Source: Cephalothrix simula
Lineage: Eukaryota > Nemertea > Palaeonemertea > Archinemertea > Cephalotrichidae
Direction: 5' to 3'
Assembly (NCBI GenBank): GCA_035591015.1
Contig: JAXIUW010231396.1
Coordinates: forward strand, 2,921-17,976
DNA: 15,056 nt
Positions 9,901-15,056 of the stretch are shown here, piece after piece. The notes below the pieces were generated by a model. It saw only the letters and a program-made list of their open reading frames with translations. It was not told the DNA's origin and did not search any database. A program made the position numbers and the translations under genes. Positions within the stretch are counted from its first letter, which is position 1. Each line of letters starts with the position of its first letter.

Positions 9901-10257
9901 TTCATTAGGATCAATTTTAGAAATAATTACCTTCTTTTTGCCATCTTTAGTTCGATGTGAAGCACGAATTTGTTTATGTTTCCGCTTTTTTTCTTTCCGG
10001 TGTTGTTCACCTTCTGAACTTACAAATTCACTATCAATGCTCCGTATCCTCTCCCTGCTTTCAACACTTACTGAACTCTCATCTCCAGATGACTGATGGA
10101 TGCTTTCAGGAGGCTGCTGTCCTTCGGGCCACTCGTAATAAACATCAGAACCATTCACAACTAATCTACAACATATTTTTGCTTTGACTAGATTATTAAG
10201 GCTGCTGGCATTCCTTAATCGAACTTTTATTCTACCTTTGGCACGAACCTTATACAT
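952..10257 (-). CDS. giant single-exon ORF, 3101 aa, repeat-rich disordered protein of unknown family
   Basis: Seen: an uninterrupted minus-strand frame of 3101 codons, very rich in Ser, Glu, Asp, Lys and Thr, with few Cys and Trp, no signal peptide and no membrane segment. Residues 1-45 are basic and more hydrophobic (two adjacent Cys, then a YYEWPEG segment) and may be a small folded or interaction region; the rest reads as disordered. Repeats are annotated separately. The ATG at 10257 has A at -3, and an in-frame TAG lies nine bases upstream (10266-10264), so this is the first Met of the frame unless a splice acceptor brings in upstream sequence. The last seven codons (GNELYHI) follow a good donor, AG|GTAATG at 975/974, so the exon probably ends at 975. 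Proteins of this kind are often cytoskeletal, junctional or muscle scaffolds, but that is inference only. No plakin, ankyrin, spectrin or Ig domain was recognised. Coding status is very likely; function is unknown. Confidence 0.93.
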   Translation of the reverse strand: MYKVRAKGRIKVRLRNASSLNNLVKAKICCRLVVNGSDVYYEWPEGQQPPESIHQSSGDESSVSVESRERIRSIDSEFVSSEGEQHRKEKKRKHKQIRASHRTKDGKKKVIISKIDPNEDCKGRNKLDKETVIKDEEKFEIKELDTDTDNFRESRMSYAAQGARPKEPIAKKDNSPVYDKSSTVLPIRTDSGGIQGIVVRVDSVKDLADRLEVKRTKSPEENDAKPIDIEQVNYAVAYAKANVAEEVIAEPSSSQSCTPQRRISTENIAVEHRAMIVESSRRESKVGIISADFIQEAIESTEPEREVKLTEVKKNIVVVQLLDPPVINRDGPDDEMIDLDEIEKGIQLEDTEENDIVKNFRMLKSQRDDTPAQATAVDDVCSSSHSEKILPPVPYSSPIDIDMLESALIDENYHETLAPEMRKSAFHQIKKGSIRRESPQISQLSLDSALDTLNNETISEDIKILTPRITIDHQEEQPKFDIQFGVETRRPTDAQLAIVGYTRDASPVPRTSESSDFDPSMRDLIFHCDYELQEPHSASESAVAEGIRTEVPQLLFTDQKSPRDDISVFSDEGYTSDMRPTMTSTVGSFGLPSINEDLRKEADMSGDSDNVFHTSNQSYMTLSQDLPTHLISGDDGDETDDQVSEMNTQYGEDIGQLLTLSFEAPLSASNTLNQENVAKDVSKVKKSTGDDTDSESSEFEVIDSVNDSDSQKIGFGRINIPDTNDTASEGSGFDVINTEDNLLDPDISRTTPECITEAQYSGEQPVMTGFAAFIEKAKRTFTPDISETERNVKDDSDKTAKFDVQTVPETTVKVKDGTIEREKLGHESPSLTSFFSGFSNLFQKRSQAPEPIPPLDPGSSFDNIALTREQKRAKARAALLEAKTTIDQMNKPLDIKELKGASVSNTNICEKEDTSFVVLKTRTEKEETEHVKSFESKPLQLLTRSRSFFGKLESEPLQNSSNISEYTSESTVPFLPHDNSPVLSNNDENAGRELDLIESRLQKNDLTQIIRFESTDVQVVPDEEELFQHIDSDITEYTAVSTVAFMTESNNIKVAPNAKDAKSPSVISLDKLKQKKRLERKQMPEKFPQLQSDIVKHMTTSDIPELFLEQGSVSIIEDQKIENVVLVPAAASVTNLSGSNDSIIFHDIHKEKEKAKKFPAELQQELELIAENDMIDAYELTEEKAEDKIVFNDIPKKAKQTKVSPIDLQDCLQDMMHYDMPESPTEKFSINEHSQIQDTKIEKSSVDIDFDQLCMKDIVSAFSKEHPDYLSKRNLDREEYANLNFGCANPNAADAIECDLTLPVAVSPEFIQTEDVLDDNNDDNYDFHIIPESQSKYFSLTDKTSSNITAHKPTVEAELRTIMPSVHIGLASKQRAGEIHNESALLDSPRTECTVVEKPAVMEEFTEGDTISQRLDVNLSEDIIVVDLEKPNFPEKEPKEKADSPSISKFFDGLFKKSSPKSVNEEKLVLLDIQVEKKKSEVSPNERWKGILSLQKLASKDVVISKEEEAGDEIEEVDRITKNKTQFELSFENLDSEMNFKKELGNEAALLFPETKHEASKKSSTGPEFLPVEKNQESTVEKMTDTIENEFSLPVEVRPVSEKLKDDDNNSQSQSKNFSLADTKEILHNTLITNSPPIEGTIAHPESFLSDVDTLSESLDVHSPEDIIVVNLEEKAKFPKSEPGEKDGTLSISKFFDGLFKKPPLKSIDEEKLVLHDIKVEKKYEVSPKEKWKGILSLQKLASNDIVICKKEKIKERNEEVDIIRNEKPQYIINFNDLDIVKDIERHFEQPSLASEIQRETPKKYYENSINILQPFTSNPESVTESHLGDTSKPSMPQEPLIETIKNQLAEVQPLSIKINDVENEDSQSSRESTTAFINTKNVTTSEGTKFTITETRTDRVDSTVNKSTLVEPKLGFCKSDTIDDSFSVHSPDDIIVLNLEKPKYSEEESSEKPMIKSISNIFDGIFKKPFPKSSKEEKLVLRNIKSKKEKPKLSPKEKWKNILALQKFASSDIPIAEEEKAKDEIEEIHKIRKEMPQHEISFDKLTEIDRPLDNYAPQISPNIQMKSSIKATNTLSLLSSSPKAVEVHAEDEKTQNIARMADISDVENTAQVAITTEYPYTEDSAELKSNVDNNYKIPETTCIEATTIISSIKTSSRSPSGKFPTSNKPGTDDTQTSNIKSHNPDEKSVENNDHVPQKITKVSITSDIKRLSRMPSAEVFEVEELPEPAADSKSITGKSPKSEPSKLDQIKANLIRQRGPSKYKTDGESLKPIKAVNISPIFSVVPPKRSKSPETVSDKHIPGNIMKKIKGVSNSEASNSDFRPCEDIKTISKTDIVEPNSTTIKVVSPSTTSDLKNPPNPIGIPALEISKALFEEQLLEDTEPIHRVDGQSSFSKIGIPTLDISREIENEYSSRQTSSGDVTNQADQLSRSPTIQKDFEDFDKSNKQPSEFSSKMKEFENTDLKKEELSSRQLPVDLKHSRAMSGDVSGKIRLFQSSEPDMPALVSKDKGPIIETIGENINLENPPESRAVNNISDVIRGSRLPSADADSEVDLPAIIAVEYGATELFPISDDLQPLSDDKPYKAGGKENNIVPLSNNDVSEKIKRFQSPEPESRLPSKEIDIHKKPVRTDVSAKIKRFMSPEPSVVDRGRLASVESGSDEVILPTISSPVSTKIKRFDSPKPETRNDDRSSPIPAADKNEYDGSTEQQQKAMPEVQSLLLPIRSESPQLRKSDSQSVPKGDKPVKLATASIIQQSRLPAANILSGEAHFPGEIGLESSVLTASPLRSDFRTSSPSLGRDTPPPVMKKHKKERSPFYSQSGSTDSAEDNLESEDAVLRRRGQKPKKEALSETVTEGNKPVRAATASIIQQSRLPSADILSGESQFPGEIGSDSVYKISPVMFESGRNSRGPSSSPGRGNTPPPILKKPIKDGSPSQTDTTDGAEAYPDSEDVVLRKRKPTIQKQSSLKEIRAEAIKTSRVPTADLEEDTVLAAEATLSPTDIVLPVRMDLKTFERVADMGRPRSQVLHLPARESTYDSDSERFDLLPEHLRTEEGKLVASQFRGELAEATKEHVPTRKASTAVFLDRTLELKGNELYHI
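973..977 (-). other. probable splice donor ending the giant exon
   Basis: On the minus strand the sequence reads CTGAAAG|GTAATG, with the GT at 974-973. This matches the AG|GTRAnG consensus and lies only seven codons before the frame's TAA. A stop that soon after a strong donor is typical of ORF read-through into an intron. Confidence 0.6.
1336..2025 (-). repeat. tandem duplication of a 115-aa module (residues 2745-2974)
   Basis: Copy 1 starts at 2025 and copy 2 at 1680, a period of 345 bases. Shared landmarks in order are KPV(K/R)xATASIIQQSRLP, ILSGExxFPGEIG, a Ser-rich part, TPPPxxKK, SGSTDSAED/TDTTDGAEA, and SEDxVLR(R/K)R. A third, truncated start follows (IKTSRVPTADLEED, about 1325-1290). 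Related SR(L/M/V)PxA motifs lie further N-terminal at about 3621-3601 (SRMPSAE) and 2632-2589 (SRLPSAD). The first 20 or so residues of the two copies are nearly identical, so the duplication is either fairly recent or constrained. Confidence 0.9.
2198..2797 (-). repeat. array of four VSxKIKRFxSPEP motifs (about residues 2487-2687)
   Basis: Four copies: VSGKIRLFQSSEPDMP, VSEKIKRFQSPEPESRLP, VSAKIKRFMSPEPS and VSTKIKRFDSPKPETR, at about 2797-2755, 2457-2402, 2363-2322 and 2241-2198. Each is a basic amphipathic patch followed directly by a Ser-Pro that could be phosphorylated. The linkers are disordered. The pattern suggests repeated short docking sites, perhaps for an acidic surface or microtubules; this is inference. 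Confidence 0.85.
4117..4497 (-). repeat. 127-aa internal repeat, copy 3 (residues 1921-2047)
   Basis: More diverged copy: DDIIVLNLEKPKY, SISNIFDGIFKK (IF from 1962), EKLVLRNI (from about 1978), SPKEKWKNILALQKFAS, EEEKAKDEIEEIH and ISFDKLT. It starts 268 residues after copy 2. The linkers between copies also show faint similarity: an LPVxVxP-like segment precedes copies 1 and 2 with a weaker version before copy 3, and SQSKxFSLxD precedes copies 1 and 2. The original duplication unit was therefore probably about 245 residues. Confidence 0.87.
4921..5301 (-). repeat. 127-aa internal repeat, copy 2 (residues 1653-1779)
   Basis: Same order of landmarks: EDIIVVNLE, SISKFFDGLFKK (FF from 1695), EKLVLHDI (from about 1711), SPKEKWKGILSLQKLAS, a charged stretch, and NFNDLD. 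It has one extra residue after VVNLE and one fewer in VEKKYEVSP relative to copy 1, so the total length is again 127. It starts 244 residues after copy 1. Confidence 0.9.
5653..6033 (-). repeat. 127-aa internal repeat, copy 1 (residues 1409-1535)
   Basis: First of three cores of exactly 127 codons. Landmarks in order are DIIVVDLE, then SISKFFDGLFKK (FF at 1450-1451), EKLVLLDI (from about 1466), SPNERWKGILSLQKLAS, an acidic stretch EEEAGDEIEEVD, and a closing LSFENLD. The WKGILSLQKLAS part looks helical and the flanks look disordered. Copies 1 and 2 are closest to each other. Confidence 0.9.
6613..6834 (-). repeat. two earlier V-x-x-D-I...P motif copies (residues 1142-1215)
   Basis: SIIFHDIHKEKEKAKKFPAE (from residue 1142) and DKIVFNDIPKKAKQTKVSP (from residue 1187) share with the three 127-aa cores the pattern of a hydrophobic trio, x, D/N-I, a basic run, then P or SP and an amphipathic helix. 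They look like ancient or truncated copies of the EKLVLHDI part of the core. This makes five copies of the motif in order along the protein. Confidence 0.65.
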
Positions 10258-10608
10258 ATTGCACTATCCACATAAGTATTTATTCCTAAAATTTCAAGGA
10301 ACACACTGTACTACATGCAAGTTACAATCACAAATGCCAACCCTTATTTCTTGTATCCATTTCCCGAAAAGGTGATTTCTCATGCACGTCAAAGTCACCA
10401 ATCCCAGATAGTAAAAGTTAAGTAGACCATTCACTACATGATTTTCATATAGACCATAGAAGGAGGGTGTATTAAGTTCGGCCAATATTTGGTAAGCGGA
10501 ACGATTTCGGTAAATGATCCTTTGTATGTGGCGTTATGCCAAAAAAATGAGATTATGCGAAACTCTAGGGGACCTAAGCCATTAATATATTACAAAATTA
10601 CTGATTAC

Positions 10609-10662
10609 CTTTCGCATTCCACGGTTTAAAATACAATCATGAAAAATTATCAGCCGTGACAT
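10609..10662 (-). CDS. weak candidate upstream exon with ATG, 18 codons
   Basis: On the minus strand an ATG with A at -3 opens MSRLIIFHDCILNRGMRK and reaches GCGAAAG|GTAATC, a reasonable donor, in phase 0. The giant frame can receive phase 0 at ATAAG|GTTCGT (exon from 10248) or at GATAG|TGCAAT (exon from 10263). Both acceptors have poor pyrimidine tracts. The first would give ...GMRK-VRAKGRIKV.... The same donor-like AAAG|GTAAT motif ends the giant exon. Chance is a serious alternative in a frame this short. Confidence 0.22.
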
Positions 10663-11670
10663 TTTAGACTGGACGTAACTATTTACATAAAAATTATTTA
10701 CACTATAATTTGATAAATGAAACCAAAAGCCTTTAAAAGTGGTTACAAAAATACAAAATCGTACAAGTTATAATCATCAACATACATGCAAAAATGTGTT
10801 TAACTAAAGAAAATTTTAATTAATTTCAAAAGCACCTATTGGGTTCTGGCATTTTTTCAACAATAAATCTATACAAATTCCATACTGTGCAAAAAATATA
10901 CAACAATGACTATGACAAGTATTGAAATATTTTTTAATTCGAAATGTTCTCACATTAACACCATAAACTCAGAGATCAAAGTTTAATGGAGAAAATTCTT
11001 TTAAAATTTTAATTCATGGTTTATTTATAACCTTAATATTTTGAATAAAATTAAACTCTCTGTGAAACGGGTCAAAAAATCGCACTGAATTGAAACTAAA
11101 ATATGTAAATCCAAAAAGTTATTTTACGTAAAAATGCAGGTAAAATTATTTAACAAAAGAAAATGCCTCTCTTGAACAAAATGTATCGAAAAAATATGAA
11201 ATAAAATAAAATAAATTCAGCATCTTTCTATATGTAATATGTAATTAGCTAAAAATTTTTAACTTAACTAATAATTCAAATACATGTATATCAAATAAAT
11301 AAAGAATTATATTTATTTCTGGAAAATTTTTTTGGCAAAAAATACAGAAAATAGATTAAAAAGATTGCTGCCCATTGCTGATTTATTGCTCAAGAGATAG
11401 ATTTTATTCAGTAACCAGGCAAAAACAACAATCGAAACATCAATAGTTAATTGCTATCGATAAAATATAGTTATTGCACCCTTTTTGAGAGAAATACGAA
11501 GCGGACACAGCCCGAGTGCATTAACATTCAATAATGTTTTTATTAACCTGTTTTTCAATATTATTCAAACAAATATCACTAACTATCACTGTCTAAAATC
11601 ACGACCGGTGAATAATATCTAAAATCCATTTTTACAAATCTTACTTAAATCATAAGGAATTAATTAATTG
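10663..11670. other. AT-rich noncoding stretch
   Basis: No supportable gene. AT-rich sequence with short homopolymers, read as intron or intergenic DNA upstream of the giant exon. Confidence 0.5.
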
Positions 11671-11684
11671 ATTAATTAATTAAG
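11659..11684. repeat. TTAA-rich simple palindrome
   Basis: A run built of ATTAATTAATTG/ATTAATTAATTAA that is close to self-complementary. Low-complexity tract. Confidence 0.6.
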
Positions 11685-11853
11685 CAGCGAATTATTTGGT
11701 GTTGATGTCGTAATACACCCAGAAAATGTGATACTATGTAACGAACCCCGCAAGGCCCAAATAGAGTTCCCTTCGCCAGCGACGACGTGCGACAAGTATG
11801 AGGTATCAGAGCGCCGAAGCTTTGCAATATTATGCATTGAATAAAAATGTTAC

Positions 11854-11953
11854 GGTTCCTCAAGGAACGTTGAGGCCTTTGCCTCTTCCGAGACCCTTCC
11901 GAAGTCAACCCGAAGTCTTCGTCATCAGTGGCGAAGGCTTCGGGCTTTTCCAT
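11854..11953 (-). CDS. weak candidate 5' coding exon in a GC-richer island
   Basis: The stretch from about 11700 to 12000 is clearly less AT-rich than its surroundings. The minus strand reads MEKPEAFATDDEDFGLTSEG and then a basic RKRQRPQRSLRN, a composition like the giant protein. The frame is open upstream to another ATG at 11980. A possible donor, AACC|GTAACA, follows 11854 and would leave phase 1. This phase does not join directly to the giant exon's visible acceptors, so an intermediate exon would be needed. The plus strand also has a 65-codon frame here. It could be a first exon or a promoter-proximal island. Confidence 0.25.
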
Positions 11954-12000
11954 TGGCCGATGTGCTTTCCTTACATACACGCAACGCAGCTTTAATACTC

Positions 12001-12886
12001 TCGCCTAGTGTAATAACGAAAACAAGATCAGATAAGTTAAGTAGAGTGTAAGTGAAAACAAAATAACATGAAATAAAATTTGAAAAATCATTTTTCATTG
12101 AAATATTTCTATGACTTACTTAAAGTGATAATCTCAATATAAATGTATTCTGTATTAGGAGGCAAATTATATCTAGGATGACTGCATATTTCACAGTACT
12201 CATAAGTTGACATAATCCAACTAGCTCAATGCAATCTTGAAGTCCATCCTCTTTTCCAATTTTAGTAGAATCCTCAAATTTCATTCCCAAAATTTCTTAA
12301 GTAAAATCCATTATTTAAAATTGTCCATTGACAATGCACTATTAATATTGTCAAGCTTATGAACAATCAACCAAAGATAAAATAGACCAAAATTCCAATC
12401 AAAGGTATCGGTATATCAAAAACTATCTAGTGCTATTGAAAAATACTACATTGTACATGTAAGTGTTTTGCATGGGATATCAGCTTGTTTAAATCCAAAA
12501 CATATGATTAGTTCACAGGTGTGAATTTTTGATTCCACAAATGCCGAGCTGCTCACTTTCACATCAAAAATGTATAGATGTAAAATATGTACGTGTAAAT
12601 TACATTGTTTCAGATCACCTATTATTTTGAAAATTTAATACATATTCACTTTAAATTAGCAAAATCAAGTCCATTTGTCAAAATATCGAATAGTGTAATC
12701 CTGCTGAATCCTGACGAGAAATATATATAAATTAAGCTGTACTAAATTAGCATTAATATAACGAGATGAATGAAGATATTACACAAAGTAGTCAAAGCAC
12801 AGTTATATGATGGCTCATGACATAATTCAATGTTATCGCTCTATTAGGAAAGACCATAAGGGAACATAAAGAGGGGCCAGTATTAG
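12001..12886. other. AT-rich noncoding stretch
   Basis: No open frame of note, no RNA gene and no clear repeat boundary. I see nothing to annotate beyond short ACATGT palindromes. Confidence 0.5.
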
Positions 12887-13469
12887 TCTGAATTATTTTC
12901 CAATTCACAATTTTTGCCAAAGTTTTTATCCCACATTAAAATAGCTATATATTCATAAATAACATTTAAAGTGCGTTAATATTCTTTTATATTTACCTAA
13001 ATTATTTTCATTTTAAAATTGATGAATTTAATCCACTATCAAAGCTGATTTTCAGAATGATAAAATGGCTCACCACTTTTTGAAAAAAATAGTTCCAAAA
13101 AATTAATATTAAAACTAGGAATTATTTTTTCAATTAAATTTTTTCATTATAATCATTCATTGTTTTCATCAACTAAGTAAGTTAAATGCATGAACATATC
13201 AAATAATAAATTATTTATTTTAATTTTTTGGAACTATTTTTTTCAAAAAGTAGTGAACAAGACCACTGGCCAATATTTTATCATTCTGAAAATCAGCTTT
13301 GATAGTGGATTAAATTCATAAATTTTAAAATGAAAATAATTTAGGTAATTAAACGTATTTTAAATGTTATTTATAACGATAACGTATTTAAATGTTATTT
13401 ATAAATATATAGCTATTTTCAATGTGGGATAAAAACTTTGGCAAAAAATTGAATTGGAAGAAATTCAAA
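12887..13469. mobile_element. foldback inverted repeat, about 580 bp, MITE-like
   Basis: The left arm (about 12887-13105) is the reverse complement of the right arm (about 13221-13469), separated by a loop of about 115 bases. Matching blocks include TTTTTGCCAAAGTTTTTATC, AATAGCTATATAT, CTAAATTATTTTCATTTTAA, AATCCACTATCAAAGCTGAT and CACTACTTTTTGAAAAAAAT-like segments. The right arm has two extra insertions: a 29-base tandem duplication (13352-13408) and about 15 bases around 13260-13276. There is no transposase frame. Terminal repeats and target-site duplications are not clear. It fits a foldback/MITE-type element or an inverted local duplication. Confidence 0.75.
13352..13408. repeat. 29-bp tandem duplication within the right arm of the foldback element
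   Basis: Two units beginning AACGTATTT and containing TAAATGTTATTTATAA lie back to back (starts at 13352 and 13381). The left arm has only one equivalent, so the duplication arose after the arms formed. Confidence 0.7.
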
Positions 13470-14150
13470 TATTAATCATATTTCTTTCTGTAGCATTGCC
13501 TTCAATGATACTACTACATGTAGTATCAGGTACCTTTAGTATTAGGCTGTTGGTAAATGAAAAGGATGCCTAGCAGGAAGGCATGTTCGTCCACTGTTAC
13601 AAAATTTGGGTTTTTTACCCAAAACGTTTGGGTTGGAGTTAATACCATGTTCTGTAGGACAGCACGATGACTCTTTTTTACACCGCCATAGTATTACATC
13701 ATGAATCTATTGGTATTACATGTAAAACTATTTTCAAGACATATATGGTATAATCCAGAAACGTCGAAAATATACATAGAGGATATTGGGTCATCAAGAA
13801 ACATTTGAAAAAAAGCATATTACACATCAGTCACACTTGACTTATCATTTTATATAATTCTAAATTTTATTGAAATTAGACTATACCACCTGTAAAGAAG
13901 TTACGCTATAATTTTATGAGGGTCTTTTTAAAATTGTGCTCAGAATTATTGAAGATTAGGCAAATCCGACCATGCACCTAATGCACACACATTAGTAGAT
14001 AAGGATCAAACTAACCCGGTAAAAGGATTAATGTGAATTTCAATAACAAAATTTCAAAACGAAAATGACAATTGTGCGCTTGAATAATACTAAAAGTCTT
14101 GAATGATCTTGAAATACAGACCTTATGTTATGGCACTAACCTGCAAATTA
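13470..14150. other. noncoding stretch with minor palindromes
   Basis: No supportable gene. It holds a 14-base palindrome TACTACATGTAGTA near 13510-13523 and a hairpin TTTGGGT-TTTTT-ACCCAAA near 13607. Neither has an assigned role. Confidence 0.5.
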
Positions 14151-14159
14151 ATAAACTCC

Positions 14160-14200
14160 GCTGACTGCGCTGAGGAAGGGACTTGAAGTCCCGTAAGTTT
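14160..14200 (+). ncRNA. hammerhead-like or retroelement-tail hairpin
   Basis: The plus strand reads CTGAGGA (14170-14176), then a strong hairpin GGGAC-TTGAA-GTCCC (14178-14192), then GTAAG. This order resembles the hammerhead core CUGANGA - stem II - GAAA, which is known from Penelope-like retroelement ends and some short retroposons in animals. Here the GAAA box reads GTAA, so cleavage activity would not be expected. The cleavage-site strand and stems I and III were not identified. It is most likely a decayed repeat tail. Confidence 0.3.
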
Positions 14201-14402
14201 CGGTTTTCCGTTTATTTTTGTTTGCCCGGATTATCTCATTTTGCTATAAAGTACCCCAAAAGTATACTTGAAAAATTGTTGAATACAATCTCCAAAAAAA
14301 AATTATTGCAAGAACTAGCCTAATGATGTTGGTAAATTATCAGATTATTGTGTTTAGAATATAATATCAGGATCTATCTGCATATTTTCACCAATACTCA
14401 AC

Positions 14403-14527
14403 TAGCCTGGTTCCCTAACCCTATTCTCGATAACGATAAGAAGAATAGGTTCTTCTTACGATAAGAAGAATAGGTTCTTCTTATCGCTTCTTATCGTTAT
14501 CGAGAATAGGGCTAGGGAACCAGGCTA
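14403..14527. mobile_element. 125-bp palindromic MITE-like element
   Basis: The ends are perfect or near-perfect inverted repeats of about 40 bases starting TAGCCTGGTTCCCTA and running through CTATTCTCGATAACGATAAG; I see one mismatch (AACC against AGCC). The element starts and ends with TA, so a TA target duplication, as used by Tc1/mariner-like and some other elements, is possible. The centre holds two tandem 25-base units (14434-14458 and 14459-14483), each itself a hairpin (TAAGAAGAA / TTCTTCTTA). There is no coding capacity. Confidence 0.85.
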
Positions 14528-14691
14528 CTCGTGACTTTCAATTTTTGATTTTTTGTTGCAAAATGAAAATCCTTCATTTTCCTGCGAACACATCTTATTA
14601 AATATTCATTATACATGTATAAGAATTTGTCCGTCCAGGGGACAATATTTCTAATAATTGACCACCCACGTTTAGAAAAAAAGTTTCACCC

Positions 14692-14706
14692 AAAAAAATG
14701 GCGGCC
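14692..14706 (+). promoter_or_regulatory. consensus YY1-type promoter motif
   Basis: AAAAATGGCGGCC matches the AAnATGGCGGC motif that in animals often sits just downstream of transcription starts and includes an ATG. Here the ATG at 14698 opens only a short frame (MAAELS, then TGA). It may mark the 5' end of a plus-strand transcript running out of the window. No exon-donor was confidently placed. Confidence 0.35.
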
Positions 14707-14940
14707 GAACTAAGCTGACAGGCCATATATATTGTATTACCCATAATTCGATCATCCAACAAGGGTGCACCTTTGACACGTTTAAAGGATACACTTATGG
14801 TGTACTTCTTTTACACACTGTGGTTAAGCTATATAGTAGCTAACAATCAATACCGGGATATTCTCTATTCTGATATACTATACGTCACAGCTGTTTAACC
14901 TCGACAAAAATCTTTAGCGACCTTGGGCTATTAACAGATC

Positions 14941-14968
14941 ATTAACTCATTGGGTTATTAACTCATTG
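14941..14968. repeat. short tandem repeat, ATTAACTCATTG twice
   Basis: The 12-base word recurs at 14941-14952 and 14957-14968, a period of 16. Simple local duplication. Confidence 0.6.
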
Positions 14969-15056
14969 AAGAGAAAATGAACACTTAATTTTTATAATAA
15001 TTCAAATAGCCAATCACAGAGCGATCCGTGTGAGAATTCCAAGTTTTTAGTACATC

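Larger units (their letters stand above)
14528..15056. other. noncoding right edge
   Basis: Apart from the YY1-type motif and the short tandem repeat I see no gene or structured element. It could be a promoter or 5' flank of a gene outside the window. Confidence 0.4.

Noticed and set aside
1033-10187. Numerous 60-116-codon frames on both strands inside the giant ORF (for example 2057-2383, 3143-3487, and the minus-strand frames 3642-3992 and 2016-2282)
   Set aside because: Shadows of the giant minus-strand frame. Their repeats (for example the similar frames at 4280, 5015 and 5591) simply mirror the three coding repeats on the other strand.
10294-10485. Minus-strand 63-codon frame just upstream of the giant exon
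   Set aside because: It ends before the giant frame, has no good donor and shows no compositional similarity to it. It is probably a chance frame.
11725-11760. Possible tRNA B box (GGGGTTCGTTAC on the minus strand)
   Set aside because: The match to GGTTCGANTCC is poor, and no A box or cloverleaf is found upstream.
11798-11995. Plus-strand 65-codon frame in the GC-richer island
   Set aside because: The antisense minus-strand reading has a composition matching the neighbouring giant protein. No plus-strand splice or poly(A) signal supports this one, though it cannot be excluded.
14175-14215. tRNA-like anticodon arm (GGGA-CTTGAAG-TCCC)
   Set aside because: No acceptor stem, D arm or T-loop GGTTCGA box can be placed around it. 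The hammerhead-like or retroelement-tail reading fits better.

Overview
The window looks like animal nuclear DNA. It is AT-rich, has eukaryotic splice signals, candidate poly(A) signals, promoter-like YY1 motifs and non-autonomous inverted-repeat elements, and lacks any prokaryotic gene packing. The many short ACATGT/TACATGTA palindromes and the general texture suggest a marine invertebrate, perhaps a mollusc or another lophotrochozoan. That phylum guess is weak.

One object dominates: a minus-strand open reading frame of 9.3 kb (3101 codons, 10257 down to 952) with no interruption. It reads as a single giant exon of a very large, highly charged, Ser/Glu/Lys-rich and mostly disordered protein. 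I do not recognise the family. The protein has layered internal repeats: a short F-F-x-G/F-K-K motif and a V-x-x-D-I...SP motif in its first half, three 127-residue cores in the middle, and in the last third arrays of KIKRFxSPEP and SRLPSAD motifs ending in a 115-residue tandem duplication. A donor-like AG|GTAATG at 975/974 and a phase-matched 51-nt candidate exon at 312..262 suggest the coding sequence continues to the left. A competing model ends the gene at the TAA at 954..952 with an AATAAA at 843..838, and starts a separate minus-strand gene near 330.

Region by region: 1-350 holds the small candidate exon and intron-like DNA. 350-565 looks like a promoter, possibly bidirectional, with a YY1-type site and a plus-strand donor. 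566-951 is an intron or 3' UTR. 952-10257 is the giant exon. 10258-12010 is upstream DNA with two weakly supported 5' exons (10662..10609 and 11953..11854). 12011-15056 has no gene I can support but carries a ~580-bp foldback inverted repeat (12887-13469), a hammerhead-like hairpin (about 14170-14197), a 125-bp nested palindrome (14403-14527) and a second, consensus YY1-type motif at 14696-14704, which may mark the start of a gene to the right.

No enzyme, transporter, tRNA, rRNA, CRISPR array or intact transposase is visible. The most interesting content is the repeat architecture of the giant protein.
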